A stretch of 64,000 bases of DNA from contig JABELC010000005.1 of NCBI GenBank assembly GCA_028455995.1, forward strand, positions 2,232,001-2,296,000, read 5' to 3'. This document shows positions 36,786 through 47,565 of the stretch, piece by piece. Source of the DNA: Scleromitrula shiraiana. Lineage: Eukaryota > Ascomycota > Leotiomycetes > Helotiales > Sclerotiniaceae. Below the pieces are notes generated by a model. It ran no database searches, had not been told where the DNA came from, and saw only the letters and a program-made list of their open reading frames with translations. The position numbers and the translations under genes were made by a program. Numbering within the stretch: position 1 is the first letter of the stretch; the number at the start of each line of letters is the position of its first letter.

Positions 36786-37325
36786 TTTTCAATCGGGATA
36801 GATGATTTAGATTGAAGTGACCAATGAGTTGAGGTTGAATACGATGTGTTTTGATTGGCGGGGAGATGTCAGGGATTTGATGTGGGACTAGATCAGATAA
36901 AAAACATCCTCACACCCATTTTCAACTCCATCCATCCGTCCATCCATCCGTCCGTCCATCCGTCCATCTATCCATCTATCCATAAACCCAACAAATAAAT
37001 CGAACATCTACAGTATTTATCTTCTTACACCTCATGCCCCATTTTCACATACTTTCAAACCCCATCATTTGCCCACCTAGCTTAAAAACATCCCACTACC
37101 AACTCCAACTCCAACTCCAACTCCAACTCCAACCCCAATTACCCACCCATATAAGATATACAGCGGAATACCGGCATATACTCTAGATCGTCAATGAGTA
37201 ATTTGAGCAGCGATGAGTCGGAGCAGAATAGGATAGGAAGATGATATGAATATGATATGAATCACAGTACAGATGTGATATTCAATTTTCAAGTAATTAT
37301 CTCTTAAATATCAATCAAGTGCGTG
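36786..37325. other. Intergenic region upstream of the Zn2Cys6 gene, with microsatellites
   Basis: Contains a TCCA/TCCG array at about 36929-36980 and a caactc array at about 37100-37132. It should include the promoter of the zinc-cluster gene. No coding sequence is recognised. Confidence 0.5.
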
Positions 37326-37897
37326 AAATAATAAATAATAATAAATAATAATAAATAATAATAAATAAATAATAAATAAATAATAAATAAATAATAAATA
37401 AATAATAAATAAATAATAAATAAATAATAAATAAATAATAAATAAATAATAAATAAATAATAAATAAATAATAAATAAATAATAAATAAATAATAAATAA
37501 ATAATAAATAAATAATAAATAAATAATAAATAAATAATAAATAAATAATAAATAAATAATAAATAAATAATAAATAAATAATAAATAAATAATAAATAAA
37601 TAATAAATAAATAATAAATAAATAATAAATAAATAATAAATAAATAATAAATAAATAATAAATAAATAATAAATAAATAATAAATAAATAATAAATAAAT
37701 AATAAATAATAATAAATAATAAATAAATAATAAATAAATAATAAATAAATAATAAATAAATAATAAATAAATAATAAATAAATAATAAATAAATAATAAA
37801 TAAATAATAAATAAATAATAAATAAATAATAAATAAATAATAAATAAATAATAAATAAATAATAAATAAATAATAAATAAATAATAAATAAATAAAT
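37326..37897. repeat. Minisatellite of an 11-bp AATAAATAAAT unit, about 570 bp
   Basis: About 50 nearly perfect units of aataaataaat, with one irregular patch near 37705-37720 and shorter units at the left end. It contains only A and T and no meaningful gene; the long open frames it creates (repeating Leu/Phe/Ile/Tyr) are artefacts of the period. Confidence 0.95.
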
Positions 37898-38417
37898 CCA
37901 ATGATATTCCTTCCTCTTGACGAGGAAAGATAAAATAACTACTAGTATCATGATCTATGTATTATCTCTCACCAATTTCTATTATCAGTATTGGAGCAAA
38001 GATAACCGAGAGCGGGAGAACCGACTCGACAGGCACTAGGATTTATAATATAAATCTTGAATATATTGTAATGTAGATAACAAGTATATCTGTTCCATCT
38101 TATGTCGGTATTTTCCTCAAAAGCCAAAGGAGAAGAAGAAAGGTTCCGCAGACCTGAATCCAATCGAAGAAAACAAACGAACGCTCAATTCAAAAGAAGC
38201 AAATCGATAAAAATCCAATGTCAAATCTCAAATCCGAGCCTGAATACCTATTCCTGACCATATTCATCCGTATTCCATAACCATATCCCAAGAAAATACG
38301 CTACCCCATTCATCCGTCCATCCATCCATCCACCCATCCATCGATTCATCATAAAGATCATAACCATCAAATCCACGTATTTAAATATCATGCCTGTCAT
38401 GCATCTTACCCAAGTAA
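37898..38417. other. Intergenic 3' flank of the mitochondrial carrier gene
   Basis: About 520 bp between the minisatellite and the carrier stop codon. A short catccatccatccacc run lies near 38320. No gene is seen. Confidence 0.5.
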
Positions 38418-39437
38418 CTACTTAGTAATAAAACCCAACCAATCCGCGACTATCAATGTAACCATAGCATGCGGAGCAATCCTAACGTAATAAGTACCGA
38501 AACCCCTATAAAACCTCAACATACCTTCATCCCTCGCAACCTTAGCAAAACAATCCGCCATGCCTTTATAAACTTGCGCCTTGCCCCTACCTTGCTTCTG
38601 CAATCTCGTCTTGACGAAATCAAATGGTAAGCTAAAGAAACTCGCGAAAAATCCCGCCACCGCACTAGCAGCTAATGTTTGTGTTCGTGGTTTCCAGCTC
38701 GTGCGTTCTTTTAACTGGGATTTGGCTTCGGAGAAAAATGCTAGTTGTCCGAAATTCAACGCCATCGCTCTTACGACGGTAGGTGCGGCTCCTGCCCACA
38801 AGGCAGTCACACCTTCGGATTTTGAAATCGATGAAAGTGCATCGATGACTGATTTGTAATTTTTGCGCTCCGCGAGTGGTTTTAATCCATCCGACTGCAT
38901 GCGAATTAGAGCGAGGTCGGCTGGATTTCCGATCATAGCTGCTAGGCCACCAGCTGCAAGACCGGCGGCAGCTCGCTCTTTAAATCCCACATTTGTATTA
39001 TTTGTTTGGGAGCGGACGGTGAGAGATTTCATGAAGGTATCGAAGAAGCCAAGACGTGCTGTGGTGTAGACGGCTTGACGGAGCAAACCTGCACTGAGTC
39101 CGGTGTACAAATCGAGTATTTTGCCATGGGCGAGAATTTCTCGGGTTACGGATAAAGGGGTGGGTTTGGGACCGGTCCGGACTCCTTCTCCGGAGAGTTG
39201 AAGTCGTACCTTTATCATATCGATAGGTTGAATGACGGTGGTAGCTGTCATGCCAGCGAGACCTCCATTGATAAATGGAAGAGCGGCGCGCATAAATGGA
39301 GTATGCAAGAGATCGTTTTTGGCAGCAATAGGATCTGCTTTGGCACTATCTGCGAGACGTTTGGTAGTTTCCATTGCTTCAGATGTTCTGTTTCGTGCAG
39401 CTTCAGCAGCTTGTTTAATTGAGTTGGTGGTTGACAT
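38418..39437 (-). CDS. Mitochondrial carrier, 2-oxoglutarate/malate (dicarboxylate) type
   Basis: Intronless, 339 residues. Three mitochondrial-carrier repeats are marked by signature sequences: QPIDMIKVRLQ (70-80), NPADLALIRMQ (171-181) and LPFDFVKTRLQ (270-280). The segment GLSAGLLRQAVYTTARLG (113-130) and DLALIRMQSDG closely fit the oxoglutarate/malate carrier (SLC25A11-like) rather than the ADP/ATP or phosphate carriers. The protein should span the inner mitochondrial membrane six times and exchange dicarboxylates. A 45-residue N-terminal extension rich in Ala and Lys precedes the first repeat. The start is the first ATG in the frame. No functional link to its neighbours is evident. Confidence 0.9.
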   Translation of the reverse strand: MSTTNSIKQAAEAARNRTSEAMETTKRLADSAKADPIAAKNDLLHTPFMRAALPFINGGLAGMTATTVIQPIDMIKVRLQLSGEGVRTGPKPTPLSVTREILAHGKILDLYTGLSAGLLRQAVYTTARLGFFDTFMKSLTVRSQTNNTNVGFKERAAAGLAAGGLAAMIGNPADLALIRMQSDGLKPLAERKNYKSVIDALSSISKSEGVTALWAGAAPTVVRAMALNFGQLAFFSEAKSQLKERTSWKPRTQTLAASAVAGFFASFFSLPFDFVKTRLQKQGRGKAQVYKGMADCFAKVARDEGMLRFYRGFGTYYVRIAPHAMVTLIVADWLGFITK

Positions 39438-42400
39438 GATTGTTATAGGATAGAAGTAAAGGAGGGTAAGGTCAAGCAGTTTGAATACTCTGCCAAATAA
39501 GTTATTAGCCCAATGAATATTCAGAAGGGTAATAGATGCACGGCATCATGGCGTGTATATATATCTAAGAATCGACTTGGATCTTGTGTGGAGAATATAT
39601 CCAATTCAATTGGATTTATGATATAGTTCCACATTAAAAGCACAGGTACCTCTCGGACAGCAATCACAATGACGTTATACTAAAACGCAGCTGAAATTCT
39701 TCCGGCAACATAACAAAGCGAAATCCGTATCGGATAACCGATATTTACCTTGGCAAATCTTCGAAAACAAGAGAGGTATGAAATATGGAGACAAGAACGA
39801 AATGAAGCTTACTTGAAATTATCTCAAGAAACGCTCTTACAAGACCGGCTTTCTCAACCGATTTGTATTCGCGTATGGAGATTTGAATTGAATGGTAGGT
39901 AGATAGGTAGGTAGGTAGGTAGATAGGTGGACTGGTGTGAAAGTGAATTAATTAGTTGATATAATAAGTATTAATAGTATACAGCCTTTCAAGGCTGTGC
40001 TGATAAGATCGAAATGATATAAAACTTATTATTCGAGATGAGACGTCAACGAGATGAGATGAGATGAAATGGAGGAAATGTAGTTGTAGAAATAAAAAAG
40101 AATTTGACCTGGAGAGACGAGACAACTAAGAATTAATTTGATAATTTGTAGGGTCAACGAATTTTGGTTGGATAGAATAGATATAATAAATAACTCTTCC
40201 CGTTGGCCGACCTCGAGATACCAGTATTGGAGGCAGAAAGTAGAAAGTAGTGGTGGTGATGGTGGTTATATCCGTGTGCGGGGTCGATTGTTGGAGTATT
40301 GTTTGCTGCTGCAAGGCACGTACTTCTATGAAGGTAATAATAATTATAATAAGTGGTCTTGCTTTTTACCTACTATAGCATTGATTTTCTTGTTTATACG
40401 TGTTTTGTATGGCTAATGACCAAGAAAGTATATTATAGAACGAATAGTTAAATACCAATCATGGGAAATCTTCTATACCTAAGTGTCGTCAATCTCTGGA
40501 GTTTATATATCGTATGGACTATTAGCTGGTTGATATGGCATAAGGTAAAGTTCCTGCTTCCCGAGGTAATACACTTGAAACTCGAAAGATGTACATCTTG
40601 ATAAGGTATTATATACTTCCTTGATTTTCACGTATACGTATATGGTGGTCTGTTTTCAGAGCTATTTGTTATATATAACCTGATAACAAAGGATGAAGTT
40701 TTAGACCTTATGTCATCGCGATGATTCTCTTTGAGGTAATCAATCATTTAGATTTCTTGAATTATAACATGTCGATTGATAGATAAATAGGGAATATTTG
40801 TTTACATTCATTTATTACTATTTTAGGACTCAAACAATTTATTGTAGATCAATAGTTTCAAGGATGAAGGGAAACCAATATTGCGATGTACTTTGTGTGT
40901 CATGTTCTCTTGGTAGTTTTCTTGGTATAAAGTTTTGAAGTAAATAATAATATAATAATAATACTACTCGAGTAGAGGTTTGAGGTTGGGAATAATAAAT
41001 GCGGGGTAGCTTATTAATCCTAATAATATAAATGGTTTTAGCGTTTGTTTTAATGGTTCAAGATCGTGAGATAATGCGTCTCAAGCTTCCAAGCTTCTAA
41101 GCTTCTAAGCTTCTTTTAAGGCTAGTTATTATTTATTAGTCTTTCTGGAAATCTTCTCCTTGCCATTCCCGGTCTCCCTTACCTCTCTACATATCTCTCT
41201 ACATACCGGTACATACATACATACATACATACATACATAATAACTAGATAATCTCAAAACAATCTCAAGAGAATAACCCAACAATTCCATAAAAAAATGT
41301 ATAAGCAAAAACAATTATAGTCAGTCCTTACAATTAATTCATATGAATGCATTCCACTATCACTATCCTCAAAAGAATCTATCAATTATCATCTAAAATT
41401 AAAGTAACACAAAATCCCATTTTCCAACAGCCTGAAAAGATCTCGGCCCTTCCACAAAAAAATCACTCACCCATAACTCATGAACAATAATAATAATAAC
41501 AATAATTAGCCATATACCATATACCATATACCATATCTCCATCCCGTCCACATCCACTCGCAATAGCCATCGCATCTACCATCTACCATATACCATAATC
41601 CATCCATAAGCGCACAAAGCAAAAGCAAGACAGCACCACCACCAACACACGTCAAGCCAATCCACCAACTAACTAATAAGGCGGTCGGCCAATAACCAAA
41701 ACCAACCAATACTCTATCTACATTTCTAGCAATTGCCGTCTCTTAGCTCTCCACATCTCAACCACAACACATTTCCCAATTCCCCATGATAATAAAATTT
41801 CCCCCGTCTCCTCTCTTAAATCTCGATATGTAACCCCGATCAATCCATTATCTATCGTGATGAGATATCGCATATTATTACTCTCCTCCTCCTATGATTG
41901 CAAACTCGATATGTCTCCCGCTGTACCTAGTACGTACGTACGTACCGACGTCCGCAGATCCCTTCTCTCATCTCATCAGTATTTTCTCTACCGGAAATTT
42001 ATTCCTCCGCTTCTCTCACCATGTTTGTTTGTTTGTTTGTGGGCCGGCCACCGCTGTGCTGTCTCCGTGGGGTACTTACCGCTTTATCGATGCCATGGCA
42101 GAATCGCGTGGGGGGGGGGGAAGGGGGGGTTATTAGTAAGTACTATTTTTCGGCTGAAGTTGATGGATGGTTGGCAGGAAGGATGGCTGTTGAGATTTTC
42201 CGTTGAGAGACAGATGACGAAGCGGATGTCATACATAAGTGATGGGAGAATTGTTGGAATTGTTGGAATATTGATTCGAACTACTGTTTCATGCTGCATT
42301 AGAAGTTTTAGTATCGGAAAATATCCTGTATTGATAAATAAGTAGACTGACTGCTTTTGCATTGTTCTCGGTCGGTGAGTAGGTTATTTCTGCAAATGCT

Positions 42401-42940
42401 AGAGAGCTGATGTCTCGAATATGCAAAAAAAGAAAAGAAAAAGAATTTAACGGCGAAAAACTCTGAGCGGGAGGAATATCTATGTCAAGTGTTTGTTGAT
42501 CTTGAAGTCTATATTTTCTATTCCAAAGCTTCAGTTAAGCTACCAGTATAAGTCTATTGCCCTTCCATTTCCTTTTGGTTCTGAACCACCCATTGCTCTA
42601 TATTTTCTAATTTAAACAATCTCTATTCCTTTTGGATAATCATATCTATCCACTCATCCACTCACTATTTCTAATCCTCCTAGGATTTCATTTGGTAGTC
42701 AGCTCGTCGAATATAGGTTTTGATATTTCATCTAATCCCATTTATTACTCGATTTCCTGCGTCCAACCCACCTCCCTTTTCAAGAATAGAATATCGCATT
42801 TGTATGAAAGAACAAATGGCCATTTCTCTCGCTATTCCAATATGCACCCTCAACTTATATTTATCAACTCTCCTCTTCCATCTACCTCGTACCGTCTAAA
42901 TCATCAATCCATAAATCCATCTCCCCTCCCCATAAACCTC
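39438..42940. other. Gene-poor region, 3.5 kb
   Basis: No coding region with family features was found on either strand. The tract is AT-rich and dotted with microsatellites: taggtagg near 39894-39925, acataca near 41212-41238, accatat near 41512-41535, an acgtacgt run near 41930-41945, a ttgttt run near 42022 and a G11-AA-G7 run at about 42110-42128. The left end is the carrier promoter. A multi-exon or non-coding RNA gene cannot be excluded. Confidence 0.45.
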
Positions 42941-43702
42941 TCAGCTCATCTGCACCATCAACCCCAAAATCTTCTCCCAACCTCCATTGCCGTTCTTGGA
43001 TGCTCTGACAACTTCGTTCCCACTAGGAAATTCTCTCAACTTCAATCTCTCCACAACGCTATATCCTAAATTCAAAAACCCACATAACTCAATCCATTTT
43101 TCACCTCTACGACTCTCCTTCCCATCTACCATGAACTCAAGAAATCTTGCTGCTTCTTCTTCACTCTTTACATCAAGGGATGTTTTGACGGTAGATGGCG
43201 ACGCAGACGGCGAGGGAAGGGAAGCTTTCCAAGTTGCGAAATGACCGAGGAAACTACTGGCGCACGGGCTTCTTTCCCTCCTCTCATTTTCTCCTGCCAC
43301 AATTTCCTCCTGCTCTATCGCCATCGCTCTTCCGGAATCCGAAGATGATGACACAGGGAGGATAAATCTCGCATCTGGATATCGCAGCATAAGATCCGAG
43401 AATCCATTCGCAGTAGTGGATATTTCCACTTCTGTAAAAGTGCGAGGATTGGGGGTGCGGGTTGTCTCGGATGGTGGTATTTGAGTACTATTTAAAATAG
43501 AGGAAATGGAAGAATAGCCTAAGATTTGAAGGGCTTGAGTGAGGGCGAGAGTATTGGATTTTTGAACGCGGGATTCGTGCGAGAGAACGATGATTGAGGG
43601 TGTGGTTTGAGGTTGATGTTGATGTTGAGATTGCATTTGCGGGATTGAGGTGGATGTTGCGATGAGGGGGAGGAATGAGCTTATGTAGGTTGTGAAGAAC
43701 AT
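42941..43702 (-). CDS. Hypothetical protein, divergent Sulfotransfer_4-like
   Basis: Single exon, 253 residues. The N-terminus MFFTTYISSFLPLIATSTS is hydrophobic and may be a signal or anchor. IIVLSHESRVQKSNTLALTQALQILGY sits where P-loop sulfotransferase-like fungal proteins have their nucleotide loop plus a 'tSLraAL..LGy' helix. YPDARFILPVSSSSDS matches the 'P.aRFILtvRD' strand, and FLGHFATWKASL and WIELCGFLNLGYSV...FPSGNE match the C-terminal pattern of the same family. The usual G-x-x-R-x-G-T loop is absent, so sulfate transfer is doubtful. The family is mostly uncharacterised in fungi. Similarity was judged by eye. The open frame uses ordinary codons and has low background complexity, which supports a real gene. 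Confidence 0.5.
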   Translation of the reverse strand: MFFTTYISSFLPLIATSTSIPQMQSQHQHQPQTTPSIIVLSHESRVQKSNTLALTQALQILGYSSISSILNSTQIPPSETTRTPNPRTFTEVEISTTANGFSDLMLRYPDARFILPVSSSSDSGRAMAIEQEEIVAGENERRERSPCASSFLGHFATWKASLPSPSASPSTVKTSLDVKSEEEAARFLEFMVDGKESRRGEKWIELCGFLNLGYSVVERLKLREFPSGNEVVRASKNGNGGWEKILGLMVQMS

Positions 43703-45154
43703 GGTTTCTATGTTTTCCTTTTTTTTTCTTTTCTTTTTCTGTTGCTTGCTTTCTTGATGTGTCGTTGTTTAGAACGCCGTTGTGTAAAGTGTCGTTGTAT
43801 CGAATTAATTAATAAGTGAGATTTATTAATCAATTGACGAATCGATCAATTAATCAATTTTCCAATATGACTGACTATCCAGGTGACTGATTGACAATTT
43901 CGATTCAATCCAATTTGATTCGATTGAAATATCGTCTTGCAATCTCAAAACCAGTGAATTTCAAGTCGTAAATCTCAAGAACATATATCTACTATATTCC
44001 ATTCGTTGGTTGTTGGTCGAATATACTCGTACACCTAGGTATGAAAGGGGTAATAAATGGACCAAATTGGGCAATACAGGATAATACAATGCAAATCAAT
44101 CAATCAAACAATCAATCAACCGACGAGCAAAAAGCAACAAAATCAAAACTTCAAAAAATAAAGAATAAAAAAATAAAAAAATTCCTCACTTAAAAGGAGG
44201 AAGAAATCTCTTTACATATATACCACTGGTGCGTATACTCTCCATATAAATCCCAATCCAATCCAACCCATCCATATCCATCCATATCCATCCATATCCA
44301 TCCACCCATTCATAAAATAAGCGTACTACATACATACAATAGGTATAACAAACAAACAAACAAATGAATAGATAGTAGCAGCCAATACCAACACAATACC
44401 GCACAGCCAGATGAAAGAGTCTGGATCAATATGTGATATGGGCGCACGATCGATGGACGGGGAGGGGAGCTGAATGAATTATTAGATTGGAATTGAAATG
44501 GATTGGGTTAGAGTTCGAATCAGGGGTATGTATAAATATTAAGATTGGGATTGGGATTGCGATCCAGATTGGGATTGCGATGTATTAGAGGTTTTGTTTC
44601 TTTATGTTAATATGTTATGTTTGTGAGTTGTTTTGAGTTGTTTTGTTTTGTGTTGTGTTGTGTTGAGTTGTGTTTACGGAGTCGTTACGATGCGATACGA
44701 TGCGATGATCTTGACTAGGAATTATATATCAAATCTAATCCTTTAATTTTGATCTCCTGTGATTTCTCTCACCAGCTCTTCTTATTCCTCTTCTTATTCC
44801 TCTTCTTATTCCTCTTTCTCTTCCTTCTTGGCTTACGTGTGTATATATATGTGTATGTATCTACGAGGTTAACATTTACATTGAGGCAGGCTGTTTGTTT
44901 CTACGATATGTACAGTACCTACTGTAGCCTGTAGGTGTAGGTAAGTAATAATAAGATAGGGGAGAGTAGGATCTAAAAGAAATTCGATATTGTTCCTTGA
45001 AACAAGAAAGCTTATTCTTCGGTATTTATTTTAGTTCCCAGGGTTCAGTTTATTTATATTAGTTCAATCTGTCAAATTGTGGACGGATAGATTAATTGAT
45101 AGATTGATTGATCGATCAATTTGGGACGAGTGGGGTGAAACAGTTACAGTGGGA
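43703..45154. other. Intergenic region with simple repeats
   Basis: About 1.45 kb with no recognisable gene. Contains atcaatc repeats near 43840 and 44095, a tccatatcca run near 44272-44300, a ttgtgttgtgttgag run near 44648 and a 12-bp cttcttattcct array listed separately. Confidence 0.5.
44775..44820. repeat. Tandem repeat of a 12-bp ctcttcttattc unit
   Basis: About four consecutive units of the pyrimidine-rich 12-mer, the last imperfect. Likely a slippage-generated array. Confidence 0.8.
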
Positions 45155-45468
45155 TTTTTTATTTTTATTTTTATTTTTATTTTTATTTTTATTTTTATTT
45201 TTATTTTTATTTTTATTTTTATTTTTATTTTTATTTTTATTTTTATTTTTATTTTTATTTTTATTTTTATTTTTATTTTTATTTTTATTTTTATTTTTAT
45301 TTTTATTTTTATTTTTATTTTTATTTTTATTTTTATTTTTATTTTTATTTTTATTTTTATTTTTATTTTTATTTTTATTTTTATTTTTATTTTTATTTTT
45401 ATTTTTATTTTTATTTTTATTTTTATTTTTATTTTTATTTTTATTTTTATTTTTATTTTTATTTTTAT
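45155..45468. repeat. (ATTTTT)n hexanucleotide satellite, about 52 perfect units
   Basis: An essentially uninterrupted run of atttttatttttattttt over about 314 bp. The open frames through it (Phe-Ile or Phe-Leu repeats) are artefacts of the 6-bp period. The purity suggests recent or ongoing expansion. Confidence 0.96.
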
Positions 45469-46177
45469 TATTGTTCTTGGGAAAGGAGAGCGGCGTCTGG
45501 ATTCTAGATCTTCTTGGTGCTGGCGGGGCGGGCTCCTCCAGGGAGTGGTTTGCTACTGGGGGTACCGTTAGTGTGGACCCTGAATCTCTTTCGATGGGTA
45601 ATGGGTGATGGGGCTGGTAATCCTGGAAAGTTTACGAACCCCTTAGACTCGAAGAAAAAACATTTTGGTATACGAAAGAAAGTATGTAAATTTAATTTTT
45701 GAAAGGACTTTTTACAAAATTACTAGCACAAAGTAATATCGTACCGTAAGTATCCTCATTACCTATATCTAGCTGTATATCCGAAAAGATATTATCCTTC
45801 CTCCCTGTCAACCCAACATGATGGTAACGACACGTCAGCCAAGGACCAGACAATAGATATCATTCAATCAAATTGCTGGATCTCACCTAATAATGCTACT
45901 TTAAGCTTAGATATCAATTCCTCATGTTTGGAAGAAAAACTTATATATAAACACTCCGAGGGAACGAACCACTTCCCCAGAACATCAGAATGCAGTAACT
46001 GTATGCTTCTGTCAAAACTTTCAAGTGTTTATCCGGCCATCTTCAAATTCGAGACCCTCGATTATAATTTCGGCTGTAACCCCTACGATCATCAAAACGT
46101 CCTTGATCTATATATACTTTATATCGCTAACAGCTGTGCAAAATCCAACGTAAGTATAGATCGGGCTTGGATTTCCT
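45469..46177. other. Region between the ATTTTT array and the acetyltransferase pseudogene
   Basis: About 700 bp. A TATATATAA box-like sequence at about 45941 could be the former promoter of the pseudogene, and the stretch 46046-46150 (frame FETLDYNF ... VLDLYI) may be its decayed first exon. The evidence for that exon is weak. Confidence 0.35.
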
Positions 46178-47119
46178 AGTATGAGCCCTATATGCCCATA
46201 TTCCAAGGTCTTTATCCGGTATTTGGTTCAACGGCTGAAGACCGCGAGAAAGCCGTTCTAGCTGATAAAGAGAGGGCGTGGAAAACTCATCTGGCGTATG
46301 CGGAAGGTGTTAGCCACTGGATGTATGTAGTTCATAATGAGAGTGGAGCGGTGGTTGGTGCTTGTCAGGTAGGTGGTTAAACTTATACTCGACTAATAAT
46401 ATATGCGTGTTTTCATTGTTCTGGTGACTGAGAATAAATAAATATACATACAGTGGCTTATTTATACGTCAGCACCATGGCCTAATGAGCTCCCAAATAT
46501 AGAAGCAACATGGTGGCCTGAAGGGGATGGGAGGGATTTTGTTAGTGGATTTTTGAGACAGATTTATGCTCCTAGACAGCAGTGGATGAATAGACCCCAT
46601 ATAGGTGAGTAAATAGATATGTGCTTTCCCAATTCTTGATTTTTGATTTGTTACAGTTGGTATTTGACTATTGAATGAACTATCTTTTCATGCTTGTACT
46701 GTAGCTTTAAATCAGACATCTGTACATCCGGATCATAGGGGGAGAGGTGTTGGTGGAATGTTGATGCAATGAGGTGTTGATAAAGCAGATGAGTTAGGGC
46801 TAGAAGGATTTATCGAAGTCAGTCGAATTAGTCAGAAATCTTCTCATTGACATTCTCTCTAGTATCAACTTCAATATCAACCTCCCCCTCATCTAAATTC
46901 CCCATCTAACAGCAGAAATTTTAGGCAACAGAAGGTGGACGCGGCCTCTATGAAAAGCACGGATTTCGGTCACTCATAAAGATGGCGTTTGATCCCGAAA
47001 AGAAAAACCCAAGTCAGGAATGGAAAAGACTGATTCATGAAATTAGCCCTTTTCATTTTTATATCACTTGGAGACCTGTTGGGAGGGTCTTTCGGGATGG
47101 GGACACCTTGGCAGGTTGA
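46178..47119 (+). pseudogene. GNAT-family N-acetyltransferase, pseudogene
   Basis: The segment EPYMPIFQGLYPVFGSTAED begins the recognisable part. Introns at about 46370-46453, 46604-46704 and 46817-46924 have GT-AG ends and keep the frame. Conserved pieces are HWMYVVHNESGAVVGACQW, EATWWPEG, the acetyl-CoA motif VHPDHRGRGVGGMLMQ, KADELGLEGFIEATEGGRGLYEKHGF and the fungal C-terminal ITWRPVG. A TGA at 46770-46772 follows LMQ, where relatives carry Trp, so the frame stops in the middle of the acetyl-CoA-binding fold. An in-frame TAG also precedes the recognisable N-terminus, and no good start codon was found. Fungal relatives are uncharacterised cytosolic GNATs. The splice sites and 3' half remain clean, so the loss looks recent. 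Confidence 0.75.
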
Positions 47120-47565
47120 TCAATTGTTAGCGAAAGCGCGCAATAGAGAGGTGAAATTGCCCGTTATGAAGCTTAGTAGATGATTGATCTAGAGAACCCA
47201 TGTTTAGAACGTCTTTATAGAATAACCAAACGATTGTAGTATTCTCTTGGACCTTGAACGTTGTTGATTAAAGCAATGATGTTCCCCCAAGAGGTAGAAG
47301 ATGATGGGGTAATCTGCACAAACGCCTGCACGTAAAATAATTATAGTTGACAGAACACCTGATATGAAACTCTTCAATCATTCCATTTCATACACATTGA
47401 ACGAACACAAATAGAAAAAGAAAGGGAATATTTGGTTCACATGAGAGTAAAAGGAGAATAAAATAGAAAACCGACCTTTTGAAAAACACTAGAACATGAA
47501 TATCATAGATTGTGCTAAAGTTAGGCAACTTGAAAAAGATTTCATTAACACAAATAACACCTGTT
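47120..47565. other. Convergent intergenic region
   Basis: 446 bp between the acetyltransferase remnant and the hydrolase stop codon, holding 3' flanks only. No gene is seen. Confidence 0.5.

Noticed and set aside
37304..37951. Long open frames of Leu/Phe/Ile/Tyr repeats
   Set aside because: They are produced by the 11-bp A/T minisatellite, which has few stops on one strand; no gene structure supports them.
42632..43069. 145-codon forward frame overlapping the sulfotransferase-like gene
   Set aside because: Low-complexity composition, no motif, and it overlaps the better-supported reverse gene.
45077..45608. Two overlapping open frames of about 165 codons (Phe-Ile and Phe-Leu repeats)
   Set aside because: Both are read-throughs of the ATTTTT array.
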